48,437 bases of DNA from contig JAGHHZ010000010.1 of NCBI GenBank assembly GCA_017887425.1, forward strand, positions 1 through 48,437, read 5' to 3'. A program made the position numbers and the translations under genes. Each line of letters begins with the position of its first letter. Position 1 is the first letter of the stretch. This DNA comes from Bacilli bacterium. GTDB taxonomy: Bacteria > Bacillota_I > Bacilli_A > RF39 > UBA660. The notes below the pieces were generated by a model. The model was not told where the DNA came from. It did no database searches and was given only the letters and a program-made list of their open reading frames with translations. This document shows, piece after piece, positions 33,422 through 42,603 of the stretch.

Positions 33422-34861
33422 AAAATTATCAGATTTATCTTTATCATATTTTTTATTAATTCTTTTACTTAAACTTTTGAAAGAGTAGTGGTCATATTCT
33501 TGTTCTTTATCAACATCTAGACCTAGTGTTTTTTTTAGAGCTTTAAATAAATCAGTGGCAACTTCTTTAACATTAGAGATTATTTCATTAAATGTTTCTT
33601 TTAATTCTGATATTTCTTTTCTAAGCGAATTAATAATTTTATTTTGATAATTTATTGTTTCATCTTTTTCTTCAATAATTAATTTTTGATTTTCAATAAT
33701 TTTATCTTTTTCTTGTAAAGTTTTACCAGATTTAAGATTTCTTATTTCATTATTTAATTTATCAATTTGTTTTTGTTTATATTTGAGATTAATTTCATTT
33801 TGTTCAATTGTTTTATCTTTACTTAAATTATCTTTAGTTACTTCTTTAGAATAATTAGATAAATTGATAATATCTTTTTCTTTATATCCAATTATTCTGC
33901 CTTTTTCAGGATTTAGAAGGGGATTAGTATCGACATCAGATATTTTATCTTTATATTTTAATTCTACTTTGTTTAAATCTTTATTTTTGTTATATTCCAT
34001 TTTTATTAGTTTAGTTTCTGCTCTAAGTTCATCTAAATATTTTTCTGCTTTTGTTTGATGATGTTTATTAGCTCCGATTTGACCTCTATCAAGATTGAAT
34101 CCTTTATCATTAATATATTTATTATAATCATCTTGAATTTTAGCAAATGAAGTTTTAAATCCTTTGTCTTTCCAAAATTGATCGGAATTTAAGAATTTTC
34201 CATATTCAATTGTATACATATTTTTGCCATTTTCATCTTTCTTTTGAATAGGTATTAATTTTTCTTTTCCGTCTTTGCCAACATATGACTTTAATAATTG
34301 ATGACCATTTTCATCAGTTTCAAATACTTTTCTATGAACTTGATTTACTACTGGAGTAAAATAAAAATGCATATGAGGAGTATCTTCATCAAAATGAACA
34401 GCAGAGTAGACTACATTTTCTTTTCCAACTAAATCACACAAAAATTTATGAGAATATTCAAAATAATCTAATACTTTTTTCGGAATATCATTTTTATCGT
34501 TAATAATAACTTTATTTATAGGTTCGCCTTTATGATCTCCAGTTAAATGAACCCTACCTGTTTCTTCAAATCTCATTCCTAATGCTTTGAAAAATTCTTG
34601 ACCACTTGTTATTACACATCCATTTAATAAGTTAATCTTTTTATTATTTTTATTAAATTCTACCTTGTTATTATAAAGTGTTTTATATGTTGAACTAGCT
34701 AAATTTGTACTACAAAGAGGAATATATTCTATATTAAATTTTGTTCTATTTGTATCGTAATTACCTGTACCAATTCTATCAGTAAGTTCTTTACCAAGAC
34801 CACCAATATCAGAAGATTTTATTTTGTTTGTTATTGTTAAAACTTGTTTACCAGCAAACAT
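33413..34861 (-). CDS. MobV/Pre-type relaxase (plasmid recombination protein)
   Basis: 482 residues. The N-terminal nicking domain (about 1-230) has the HxDExxPHMH metal motif in AVHFDEDTPHMHFYF and the lead segment NIEYIPLCSTNLASSTYKTL. A long coiled coil follows (about 300-450), typical of Pre/Mob proteins, which act as nicking and accessory subunits. The relaxase cuts one strand at oriT for transfer. The probable oriT lies immediately upstream (34,920-35,080), as is usual for MobV systems. CGAAAGGATTATATT precedes the ATG. No coupling protein or secretion genes are present, so it must use a helper's apparatus. Confidence 0.92.
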   Translation of the reverse strand: MFAGKQVLTITNKIKSSDIGGLGKELTDRIGTGNYDTNRTKFNIEYIPLCSTNLASSTYKTLYNNKVEFNKNNKKINLLNGCVITSGQEFFKALGMRFEETGRVHLTGDHKGEPINKVIINDKNDIPKKVLDYFEYSHKFLCDLVGKENVVYSAVHFDEDTPHMHFYFTPVVNQVHRKVFETDENGHQLLKSYVGKDGKEKLIPIQKKDENGKNMYTIEYGKFLNSDQFWKDKGFKTSFAKIQDDYNKYINDKGFNLDRGQIGANKHHQTKAEKYLDELRAETKLIKMEYNKNKDLNKVELKYKDKISDVDTNPLLNPEKGRIIGYKEKDIINLSNYSKEVTKDNLSKDKTIEQNEINLKYKQKQIDKLNNEIRNLKSGKTLQEKDKIIENQKLIIEEKDETINYQNKIINSLRKEISELKETFNEIISNVKEVATDLFKALKKTLGLDVDKEQEYDHYSFKSLSKRINKKYDKDKSDNFER

Positions 34862-34925
34862 AATATAATCCTTTCGTTAGTTTATGACATTGTGACATTA
34901 GATATTTGGGTGGGATTGTGCTTTT

Positions 34926-35077
34926 GGTCATTTTATGACCTATCTCACTAGGGCATAGCCCGAAAGTGAGTTAAGGGAATCCCTTAAAAACCCATTCTTG
35001 TTTATAGCAAAGACTTAAGATATACTTAAGCCTAAGCTAATAAACAAGTGCTTATTTATTTTAACGATAAATAAGCA
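34926..35077 (-). promoter_or_regulatory. Five-inverted-repeat region: candidate oriT and/or replication origin
   Basis: Five inverted repeats lie almost end to end. (1) GGTCAT/ATGACC, 34926-34940. (2) CTCACT with GGGC/GCCC nested and AGTGAG, 34944-34970. (3) A 17-nt near-perfect palindrome, TTAAGGGAATCCCTTAA, 34971-34987. (4) CTTGTTTAT/ATAAACAAG flanking an ACTTAAG direct repeat, 34997-35048. (5) TGCTTATTTAT/ATAAATAAGCA, 35049-35077. It lies between the relaxase and the RepA-like ATPase genes, where oriT and replication origins of mobilizable elements are found. The nick site is not identified. Confidence 0.6.
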
Positions 35078-35130
35078 GAAGATGAATCATTATCGCCACT
35101 TTCACTTGCAAGCAAGCAAAACGTGCCACA

Positions 35131-36096
35131 TTAATCATCTTCATTTTGCGAAGGTTCTATAAATGTAGCATGATATAATCTGCTATCAGCAGTTCTACAT
35201 TTAGTGATATGAACACCTTCGCTTTCTAAGAGTTCAAGACTACTATTAAGTAGTCTACCAAATCTCTTAGGTGACATTGGTATATTGGCTTTTAATACAA
35301 TATCAGTACAAGTAAAATCAATTTCTTTTTGACTAGCAACATACTTTATAAAGGAAGTCATTTCATATGATAGTTCATCATCTTCAATAGAATTTATTTT
35401 TTGAAATATAAGATTATCTAATTTTTTTAATTGAATATCTAATTCTGGAAAATCTCTATTAATTGTTTGCAATTTAACATATCTTTTATTAGATTTATTT
35501 TCTATTAAAGTAATTCTGCCATCTACTATTGCATCTAATGCAACACTTCCTAAAGTTTTACCAGTTTTATTTAGATGATGTGTAACTAAAAAAGTAACAT
35601 TATATTTATCACAATAAGTTCTTAATTTTGGAAATACTTGTTGAGCAACATCTTGATAATTATTAATGTCATATTGAACTCCGAAATCAATATCTTTTAA
35701 CATATCTAATATTATTAGTTTACCATTGTAATCTTCAGCAAAAACTTTAATATCATATTCTATATCTCTTAATGATATATTAGCTTTTGTTTGTCTATCT
35801 ATTATAAATAGTGAGTCGTTTTTTGCGGAAAGTTCTAGGAATTCTAGACGTTCCTTTAATTGACCATCATCGGATTCTGTGGTAACATATAAGACAGGTG
35901 AGTGATTTACTTTTTGTCCTAAAAATGGTGTTCCGTTAATAACGGAGCAGGAAAGTTGCAGTGCCAACATAGACTTTCCTACTTTTGGATTAGAAACTAG
36001 TAGATACACGCCTTTAGACTTCATTATATTATTTATGATGATGTCTTTTTTTATGCTTGTATCTACTTTTTCAATAGGTTTAAGCAATTTTAACAT
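35131..36096 (-). CDS. RepA-like AAA ATPase (RecA-fold, AAA_25)
   Basis: 321 residues. RecA/RepA-type helicase core: Walker A LLVSNPKVGKSMLALQLS (about residues 32-49), a Walker B-like LIILDMLKDIDFG, and the VTHHLNKTGKTLGSVALDA region. A C-terminal winged-helix-like part follows (about 235-321). Proteins like this unwind plasmid or element DNA as replicative helicases. The ATG abuts GAAGGGAG with no spacing, so the TTG three codons in may be the true start. It overlaps the upstream small gene by 17 nt. Confidence 0.82.
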   Translation of the reverse strand: MLKLLKPIEKVDTSIKKDIIINNIMKSKGVYLLVSNPKVGKSMLALQLSCSVINGTPFLGQKVNHSPVLYVTTESDDGQLKERLEFLELSAKNDSLFIIDRQTKANISLRDIEYDIKVFAEDYNGKLIILDMLKDIDFGVQYDINNYQDVAQQVFPKLRTYCDKYNVTFLVTHHLNKTGKTLGSVALDAIVDGRITLIENKSNKRYVKLQTINRDFPELDIQLKKLDNLIFQKINSIEDDELSYEMTSFIKYVASQKEIDFTCTDIVLKANIPMSPKRFGRLLNSSLELLESEGVHITKCRTADSRLYHATFIEPSQNEDD

Positions 36097-36334
36097 CTCC
36101 CTTCAAATTTTTACTTCTTGATTCTAAATAATCAATATCGATATTTAAATATTTAACAACTTCTTGCATTGGTACAGCGTTCTTTGGAACATAATAACCT
36201 TTACTTTCTAAATCATTTTTGATTTTACTTTTAATAGTTAATGCTGAATTTCTGCCTATATTTGCAAGTTTCATTAAATCTGATAAGTTGCACCATTGTT
36301 GTGCAATAAGCTTTAAAGTTTCATCTACGGTCAT
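36080..36334 (-). CDS. Small DNA-binding protein (DUF3173-like)
   Basis: 84 residues. A central helix-turn-helix-like stretch (NLSDLMKLANIGRNSALTIK) and KYLNIDIDYLE resemble DUF3173 proteins found in Tn916/IME-type elements, thought to regulate excision or replication. AAAAGGAGGTGTAAT precedes the ATG. Translation is probably coupled to the ATPase gene, which overlaps it by 17 nt. Confidence 0.65.
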   Translation of the reverse strand: MTVDETLKLIAQQWCNLSDLMKLANIGRNSALTIKSKIKNDLESKGYYVPKNAVPMQEVVKYLNIDIDYLESRSKNLKGDVKIA

Positions 36335-36347
36335 ATTACACCTCCTT

Positions 36348-36665
36348 TTATCTTTCTAATTCTTCGTATTTTTTGTATCTTATATCAACAACTTTTTTAT
36401 ATTCTTCAGTAGGTTGCATAGAGATACTAAGACCAAGATATGAATCTTTACTAACACATTTTTCTAAGCCAAAGAAATGTGCATAATCATTTTCCATTAA
36501 TTCATTAGCAAACTTTATAGTTTCTGCTTTAGTATTAGGATCTAATAGAAGTTGTCTTAATGATGTTGTTACATCAAAACATATTAAGCAATAAAGTCCT
36601 TTAGCTCCTAATGATAACTTAGAGTTTTCTAAAACATCATTTCTAATAGAAGTAAAGTATTTCAT
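36348..36665 (-). CDS. Small winged-helix protein, possible replication-initiator fragment
   Basis: About 105 residues from the ATG at 36663-36665, which follows GGAGGAGG; the frame opens 7 codons earlier. The start MKYFTSIRNDVLENSKLSLG, then AKGLYCLICFD, resembles the helix-turn-helix at the beginning of DnaD/RepA-type element replication initiators. Here it ends after 105 residues, with no DnaD tail. It may be a truncated initiator or a stand-alone regulator. It is the first gene of a leftward operon: this gene, DUF3173-like, ATPase. Confidence 0.6.
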   Translation of the reverse strand: MKYFTSIRNDVLENSKLSLGAKGLYCLICFDVTTSLRQLLLDPNTKAETIKFANELMENDYAHFFGLEKCVSKDSYLGLSISMQPTEEYKKVVDIRYKKYEELER

Positions 36666-36886
36666 ATATTTATTCACCTCCTCCATTATCTAAAAAGGGT
36701 AGAGCACTTTCAGGCATAAGCCCTTCGTGAAATTTTAGTTATTTCATAACTTGATATATTAGTCATACCATAACTCCTCTTTGCCAGTATGAGGATAATT
36801 TCTGCCTTGCATTTTTTACTTAATGGCATATCGGCGATTTCCACTAAGACTAAGTTTTCAAAGAACAATTTTAACTCAATATTTCG

Positions 36887-36960
36887 TGTCCGAAATATCA
36901 GTCAATTAAAATATAACACTGTCCGAAAAACTTGTCAATACTTTTTGTCCGAAATTATAG
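36887..36960 (+). promoter_or_regulatory. XRE regulator promoter with three TGTCCGAAA operators
   Basis: TGTCCGAAA occurs at 36887-36895, 36920-36928 and 36946-36954, spaced 33 and 26 bp. The first is part of ATTTCG/CGAAAT symmetry. The promoter TTGTCA (36932-36937), 17 bp, TTATAG (36955-36960) has the third copy inside its spacer. The repeats lie in the divergent region between the two operons, suggesting that the XRE repressor controls both. Confidence 0.75.
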
Positions 36961-37026
36961 ACATATTTTTAAAAAAATGATAAAATTAATTAAGAAGAAG
37001 AAAAAATGGGAGAAAGAAGTGAATAT

Positions 37027-37548
37027 ATGAATTCAGAAGAACTTAAAAGTATTATTGAAAGTGCTAGAGAAGCTAAAGGAATATCACAAAGAGAACTTGC
37101 AAAGTTATCAGGAATCAGTAGAAGTACTTTAAATGATATTATTAATGGTAAAATAAAAAAAATAGATGTAGATGCATTAAAAAAGATAGCTGAAACATTA
37201 GACTTATCTTTGAAAAAATTATTAAAAGTAGCAGGATATGATGAATTTCTAGATTATCTATCATTAGATAGATATAAAAATAAATCCACAAGGGATTTAA
37301 AAGATATGATAGAAAGATATAAAAAGTCCCAATTAGATTTATTAGATTGGGATGCTAAAAAAAGAGCAGTAGTAAATGATGCAAGAGGAAAATTATTTTA
37401 TACTATGGAACATTTAAAATTAATGCAAGAAAATAAAGATAGTTTATATACGATAGATAAAGCTATAGAAGACATAAAATATGCTTTTGATGAATTGGTA
37501 AAAGCTCAAAATAAATATGATTATAGCAAATTGCCAAAAGATTTTTAG
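37027..37548 (+). CDS. XRE-family repressor
   Basis: About 173 residues from ATG 37027, preceded by GGGAGAAAGAAGTGAAT; an in-frame ATG at 37006 has a weaker site. The HTH (about 5-60) reads ESAREAKGISQRELAKLSGI and SRSTLNDIINGKIKKIDVDA. The C-terminal part is helical with no protease (LexA-like S24) residues, so relief of repression would need another signal. The three TGTCCGAAA operators upstream make it the likely switch controlling the element's leftward operon and, by proximity, the defence operon. Confidence 0.85.
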   Translation: MNSEELKSIIESAREAKGISQRELAKLSGISRSTLNDIINGKIKKIDVDALKKIAETLDLSLKKLLKVAGYDEFLDYLSLDRYKNKSTRDLKDMIERYKKSQLDLLDWDAKKRAVVNDARGKLFYTMEHLKLMQENKDSLYTIDKAIEDIKYAFDELVKAQNKYDYSKLPKDF

Positions 37549-37578
37549 TTAAATAAAAATGTCAGGGAGGTGAAAACT

Positions 37579-38544
37579 TTGTTTAGAGAATTAGTTGATG
37601 TAAAAGAAGAAAACTTATTATTAGTTGATGCTGAAATTTTAAATATACTTCTGCTTGATCATAGCAGCAAAAAAAATATTATTTGGGCAACAGATAATTA
37701 TAAGGGATATGGTAATAGATTTAATTTTGAAGATGAAATTACAGTTGATATGATAACTGGTAATTATAGAGAAATAATAAGACCAAGATCAAAAAAATCG
37801 GCTGAAGAAAAAAATAAAAGAATAAAAGAAAATGCAGAAGTTTTTACACCTTCCTGGATTTGTAATAATCAAAACAATTTAGTAGACGAGGCTTGGTTCG
37901 AACGAGATGTTGTATTTAATAAATCTAACAAAGATAGCTGGGAAACAGTAGAAGAAAAGATATATTTTCCTAAAAACAAAACATGGCAAGACTATATTAA
38001 TAGTATGAGATTAGAAATTTCATGTGGCGAAGCACCATATCTTGTAAGCAGATATGATTCAGTAACAGGGAAAAGCATAAAAATAAAAAATAGAATTGGA
38101 TTGTTAGATAGAAAGTTAAGAATAGTTTCAGAAAATGTGGATGATGAATCAGAATGGGTAGAATGGTCGATTAAAGCAATGAAAAGCATTTATGGATATG
38201 ATTGGCAAGGAGATAATGTTTTAATTGCAAGAGAAAACTTATTATATACATTTATTGATTATTATAAGGATAAATTTAATAAAAAACCAAATATAGAATT
38301 AGTAAAAAAAATAGCTGAGATAATAAGCTGGAACATTTGGCAAATGGATGGATTAAAATTTGTCATTCCAAATAGTTGCAAAAATGAAAAAAAAATCGAA
38401 TTAACTTTATTTGGAGATATTGAACATATTGAAGAATGTTTAGGATGCAAAAAAAATAAACCTAAAAATCACAATGGGATTTATTGCAAAGTTATGAATT
38501 GGAAAACTAATAGAAGTATAAAATTTATATCTTTAATTGAGTAG
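37579..38544 (+). CDS. Methylase-like protein, restriction subunit M family (no NPPY)
   Basis: About 321 residues. GGGAGG (37565-37570) overlaps a GTG but is ideally placed for TTG 37579, which I choose. It has a VFTPSWICNNQNNLVDEAWF stretch (about 92-111), like motif X of N6-adenine methylases, an EISCGEAPYLVSRYDSVTGK region, and GDNVLIARENLLYTFIDYY. These match short proteins usually annotated as restriction endonuclease subunit M. No DPPY/NPPY catalytic motif or SAM loop is visible, so it may be a structural or specificity partner. A CLGCKK cysteine pair lies near residue 293. The helicase-methylase gene starts 15 bp downstream. Confidence 0.75.
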   Translation: MFRELVDVKEENLLLVDAEILNILLLDHSSKKNIIWATDNYKGYGNRFNFEDEITVDMITGNYREIIRPRSKKSAEEKNKRIKENAEVFTPSWICNNQNNLVDEAWFERDVVFNKSNKDSWETVEEKIYFPKNKTWQDYINSMRLEISCGEAPYLVSRYDSVTGKSIKIKNRIGLLDRKLRIVSENVDDESEWVEWSIKAMKSIYGYDWQGDNVLIARENLLYTFIDYYKDKFNKKPNIELVKKIAEIISWNIWQMDGLKFVIPNSCKNEKKIELTLFGDIEHIEECLGCKKNKPKNHNGIYCKVMNWKTNRSIKFISLIE

Positions 38545-38559
38545 AAAGAGAGGTATCGT

Positions 38560-41500
38560 ATGAAAGATTTGAGCTTATTAGATAAAATTATTGTTGGGCG
38601 TGTTGAACCACATATATATGCTTTTACTACAAATACAGTACCTAATTATATAAAGGTTGGTGACACTTATAGACCTGTATCAGTAAGATTAGATGAATGG
38701 AAAAAGCATTATCCCGAATTAGAAAAAAAATATGATACTAAAGCTATGGTATCAGAAGATATATTTTTTAGGGATTATTCTGTACATCAATTTTTAGAAA
38801 ATGATTTACAAAAAGAAAGATTAACATCTAAAGATATCGATGAAAATATTTATTTTTCAAATGAGTTCTTTAAAGAAACTTCCGTATCTGATATAGATGA
38901 TGCCATCAAAGATATAAAAAGAGATTTTGAAGAAAATTTAATGAAATATCAATTTTATAATGCTAATGATAATCTTAGAGTAATTACAGAATATGCTTCT
39001 ACAGGCATTTGGAAATTAAGACCTAACCAACTAGAAGTAGTAAATAATTTTAAAAAAGCATATGCAGCAGGTAGAACAAATTTATTATTATATGCTGTTA
39101 TGAGATTTGGAAAGAGTTTTACATCAATGTGCTGTGCATTAGAAATGGATGCAAATGTAGTTTTAATAGTTTCAGCAAAAGCTGATGTAAAAGAAGAATG
39201 GAAAAAGACTGTACAAAGTGCTGAAAATTTTAAAGAATATGCTTTTATTGAAAGTGAACAATTATTAAGAGATAACGAAATTATAAAAAATAAACTAATA
39301 AATGGTAGAAAAGTTGTTGTATTTTTGACACTACAAGATTTACAAGGGACTAAAATAAAAGAAAAACACCAAGAACTATTTAACAATCAAATAGATTTAT
39401 TACTAATCGATGAAACACACTTTGGTGCAAGAGCTGAGAGTTATGGTGCTGTATTAAGAGATGTTAGAGATACCAGAGAAGATGAAAATATAAATTTTGA
39501 AGATGCTGATAATATTGTAAAAGTATTAAAATCTAAAGTTAGAATTCACTTATCTGGTACTCCGTATAGAATTTTAATGGGTTCTGAATTTGAAAAAGAA
39601 GATATAATTGGTTTCTATCAATTTTCAGATATTGTAAAAGCACAGTCAGATTGGGATAAGGAACATATATTAGATGATTCATACAAAGAATGGGAAAATC
39701 CTTATTATGGTTTTCCACAAATGGTTAGATTTGCATTTAATCCAAATAAATCAATTAGAGAAAAATTACTAGAATTAAAGAAATTAGGAATAACATATGC
39801 TTTTTCTGAATTGTTTAGACCTTTATCAATAACAAAAAATTCTGAAGGGAAACATCAAAAATTTAAATATGAAACTGAAATATTAGATTTATTAGAAGTT
39901 ATTGATGGAAGTAAAAATGATGATGAAGTATTAGGCTTTTTAGATTTTGATAAAATAAAAGAAGGAAAAATGTGCAGACATATTGTAGTAGTCTTACCAT
40001 TTTGTGCTTCATGTGATTCGTTTGAAAAGTTAATAAAAGACAATAAAGATAAATTTAAAAATTTAAATGAATATGAAATTATTAATATTTCAGGAGTTGA
40101 TGAATCTAATTCCTATAGAAATATAAATGATATAAAATATGCAATTAAAAATTGTGAAAGAAACAATAAAAAAACAATAACTTTAACCGTTAACAGAATG
40201 TTAACAGGAAGCACTGTCGAAGAATGGGACACAATGATTTATTTGAAAGATACATCATCTCCACAAGAATATGATCAAGCAATTTTTAGGTTACAAAATC
40301 AATATGTAAAAGAATATGTATCTGAAGATGGTGACATTATTAAATATAATAAGAAACCACAAACATTATTAGTTGATTTTAATCCAAATAGAATGTTTAT
40401 AATGCAAGAAACAAAGTCTTTAATTTACAATGTTAATACTGAAAATAATGGTAACGATAAATTAAAAGATAGATTAGAAAATGAATTGAATATTTCACCG
40501 ATTATTGTTTTTGATAGTAATAAATTAAAACAAATAACAGCAATAGATATTATGAACTATATTAGTAATTATTCAAATTCAAGAAGTGTTCTTGATGAAT
40601 CAAACGCTTTGCCTGTTGACTTTAAGTTATTAAATATAGATGAAATAAGAGAAATAATATTGAAACAGGCTGAGCTTGGTTCAAAAGGTGGTTTAAAACT
40701 AGTTAATACAGATGATGAAGTAGACGATTTTGAAGAATTATCATTAGAATTTGATGATGAATTAGAAAATCAAAACAATGATACTCAAAACAATTCGTCA
40801 AATAATACTACTGATAGTAATGATTTAAAGAAAATTATTATTAATAAATTTAAAACTTATTATGTCAGAATTTTGTTTTATTCTTTCTTATCAGATAGTA
40901 AACTAAGTTCATTAAAAAATATTATTAGCACATATGAAGATTCAAATAATCAAAGAATTTTAATGAATTTAGAGTTAGACATTAATATATTAAAATTAAT
41001 TTATGAAAATATTGATCCGTTTGTTTTGAGTCAACTAGATTATAAAATACAAAACATCAATAAATTATCAAATGATGAATCATTAAATAAAATAGATAGA
41101 GCGTTAATAGCCATAAATAAATTTGACAAATTATCTGATTCAGAAATAATTACACCAAATAAAATATGTAATAAAATGATATCTACAATACCAGATAGTG
41201 ATATTATAAATGTGGTAAATTCCGGTTCAAATATTTTAGATATTGCTAGTAAAGAAGGAGAATTCATTATAGCAATGTATTCTAAATTAAAACAATTAAA
41301 TTTAAATGAAGAATTGATTAATAACTGTTTATATTCGATACCTACATCTAAAATTGCATATGAGTTTACAAGAAAAGTATATGAGATTTTAAATTTGAAT
41401 GTAGAAAATATTGCAACAAGTTTTACATCGTATGATTTACTTAACATTAAAGAAAATAACAATTTAGATTTAAATAAAATAAAAAAATATTTATTACAAA

Positions 41501-42588
41501 ATAAAAAAATGTCAGAGATTATGTTAGAAGATAATTTGTTATATGTGGAAGGAGATGGAAAAATGAAGTTTGATATTGTTGTTGGTAATCCTCCATATCA
41601 AGAAGCAGATGGTGGAGCTGGTGCAAGTGCAAGACCAATATATAGTGATTTTGTTAATATAAGCAGAAGCATTGCTAATAAATACATCTCTTTAATTATT
41701 CCATCAAGATGGTATGTTGGCGGAAAAGGTTTAGACGATTTTAGAATTTCTATGTTAAATGACATTAATATTAAAGAAATAAATGATTGTTTAACACCTG
41801 AAGATATTTTTCCTAACACAAATAATCGTGGTGGTGTTTGTTATCTTTTATGGGATAAAGAGTACAATAACCAAGATAGCAAAGTTAGAGTTATTTCACG
41901 AAAAGATAATAATATAGTGAGTGATATGTATAGAAATATGAAACTATTTGATGATAATGTTTTTATAAGAGATAATCATGCAGAATCTATACTTTTAAAA
42001 ATTAAAGAAAATGAATTTTTTAGAAGTTTTTCTGACTTGGTTTCATCAAGAAAACCTTTTGGTTTAGATGGTAACTTTGCTAGAAGTAAAAATTTAGTGG
42101 ATGACAAAAGTAAAACTAATAATATTAAGTGCTATATAAAAGGAAAGAATATTAAATTTACAAATGCTAAAAATATTTTAAATCATAATGAATGGGTTAA
42201 CAATTGGAAAGTATTTATTCCTCGTGCTAATAATATTGGAACTGAGTTAAATGATGATAATATGAATTCTTTTGTCGGAGAACCTAATACTATTTGTACT
42301 GAATCATATTTAACTATAGGCGCAGATTTAGGAATGACTGAAAATGAAGCTAATAATTTATCAAAATATTTAAAAACAAAATTTTTAAGATATTTACATA
42401 GTTTATTAAAAAGTAGTCAAGATGCAACATCAAAGACATTTGATTATGTTCCTATTCAAGATATTTCAGAAAATTCTGATATTGATTGGAGTAAGTCAAT
42501 AAAAGAAATAGATCAACAATTATATTTGAAATATGAATTAACTGATGAAGAAATTGAACATATTGAAAATTCAATAAAAGAAATGTAA
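38560..42588 (+). CDS. GIY-YIG nuclease / SF2 helicase / N6-adenine methylase fusion
   Basis: 1342 residues. The N-terminus (about 15-95) is a GIY-YIG/T5orf172-like domain: IYAF (19-22), YIKVGDT (30-36), Arg43. An SF2 helicase follows (about 155-640): Walker A MRFGKS at 181-186, DETH box at 284-287, LSGTPYR, and QEYDQAIFRLQ as motif VI. The C-terminal half has a SAM-motif-like DIASKEGEF and the N6-methylase catalytic NPPYQE at 1010-1015, followed by SLIIPSRWYVGG; the target-recognition part is probably after about 1150. It would cut or translocate and methylate DNA in one chain, like type I/III or IIG restriction enzymes. AGAGAGGTATCGT precedes the ATG. Confidence is high for domains, low for the overall mechanism. 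Confidence 0.85.
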   Translation: MKDLSLLDKIIVGRVEPHIYAFTTNTVPNYIKVGDTYRPVSVRLDEWKKHYPELEKKYDTKAMVSEDIFFRDYSVHQFLENDLQKERLTSKDIDENIYFSNEFFKETSVSDIDDAIKDIKRDFEENLMKYQFYNANDNLRVITEYASTGIWKLRPNQLEVVNNFKKAYAAGRTNLLLYAVMRFGKSFTSMCCALEMDANVVLIVSAKADVKEEWKKTVQSAENFKEYAFIESEQLLRDNEIIKNKLINGRKVVVFLTLQDLQGTKIKEKHQELFNNQIDLLLIDETHFGARAESYGAVLRDVRDTREDENINFEDADNIVKVLKSKVRIHLSGTPYRILMGSEFEKEDIIGFYQFSDIVKAQSDWDKEHILDDSYKEWENPYYGFPQMVRFAFNPNKSIREKLLELKKLGITYAFSELFRPLSITKNSEGKHQKFKYETEILDLLEVIDGSKNDDEVLGFLDFDKIKEGKMCRHIVVVLPFCASCDSFEKLIKDNKDKFKNLNEYEIINISGVDESNSYRNINDIKYAIKNCERNNKKTITLTVNRMLTGSTVEEWDTMIYLKDTSSPQEYDQAIFRLQNQYVKEYVSEDGDIIKYNKKPQTLLVDFNPNRMFIMQETKSLIYNVNTENNGNDKLKDRLENELNISPIIVFDSNKLKQITAIDIMNYISNYSNSRSVLDESNALPVDFKLLNIDEIREIILKQAELGSKGGLKLVNTDDEVDDFEELSLEFDDELENQNNDTQNNSSNNTTDSNDLKKIIINKFKTYYVRILFYSFLSDSKLSSLKNIISTYEDSNNQRILMNLELDINILKLIYENIDPFVLSQLDYKIQNINKLSNDESLNKIDRALIAINKFDKLSDSEIITPNKICNKMISTIPDSDIINVVNSGSNILDIASKEGEFIIAMYSKLKQLNLNEELINNCLYSIPTSKIAYEFTRKVYEILNLNVENIATSFTSYDLLNIKENNNLDLNKIKKYLLQNKKMSEIMLEDNLLYVEGDGKMKFDIVVGNPPYQEADGGAGASARPIYSDFVNISRSIANKYISLIIPSRWYVGGKGLDDFRISMLNDINIKEINDCLTPEDIFPNTNNRGGVCYLLWDKEYNNQDSKVRVISRKDNNIVSDMYRNMKLFDDNVFIRDNHAESILLKIKENEFFRSFSDLVSSRKPFGLDGNFARSKNLVDDKSKTNNIKCYIKGKNIKFTNAKNILNHNEWVNNWKVFIPRANNIGTELNDDNMNSFVGEPNTICTESYLTIGADLGMTENEANNLSKYLKTKFLRYLHSLLKSSQDATSKTFDYVPIQDISENSDIDWSKSIKEIDQQLYLKYELTDEEIEHIENSIKEM

Positions 42589-42603
42589 GAAAGTGGTGAA
42601 AAA

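Noticed and set aside
36789..36980. 63-codon plus-strand frame in the divergent regulatory region
   Set aside because: It overlaps all three operators and the XRE promoter and has no Shine-Dalgarno.
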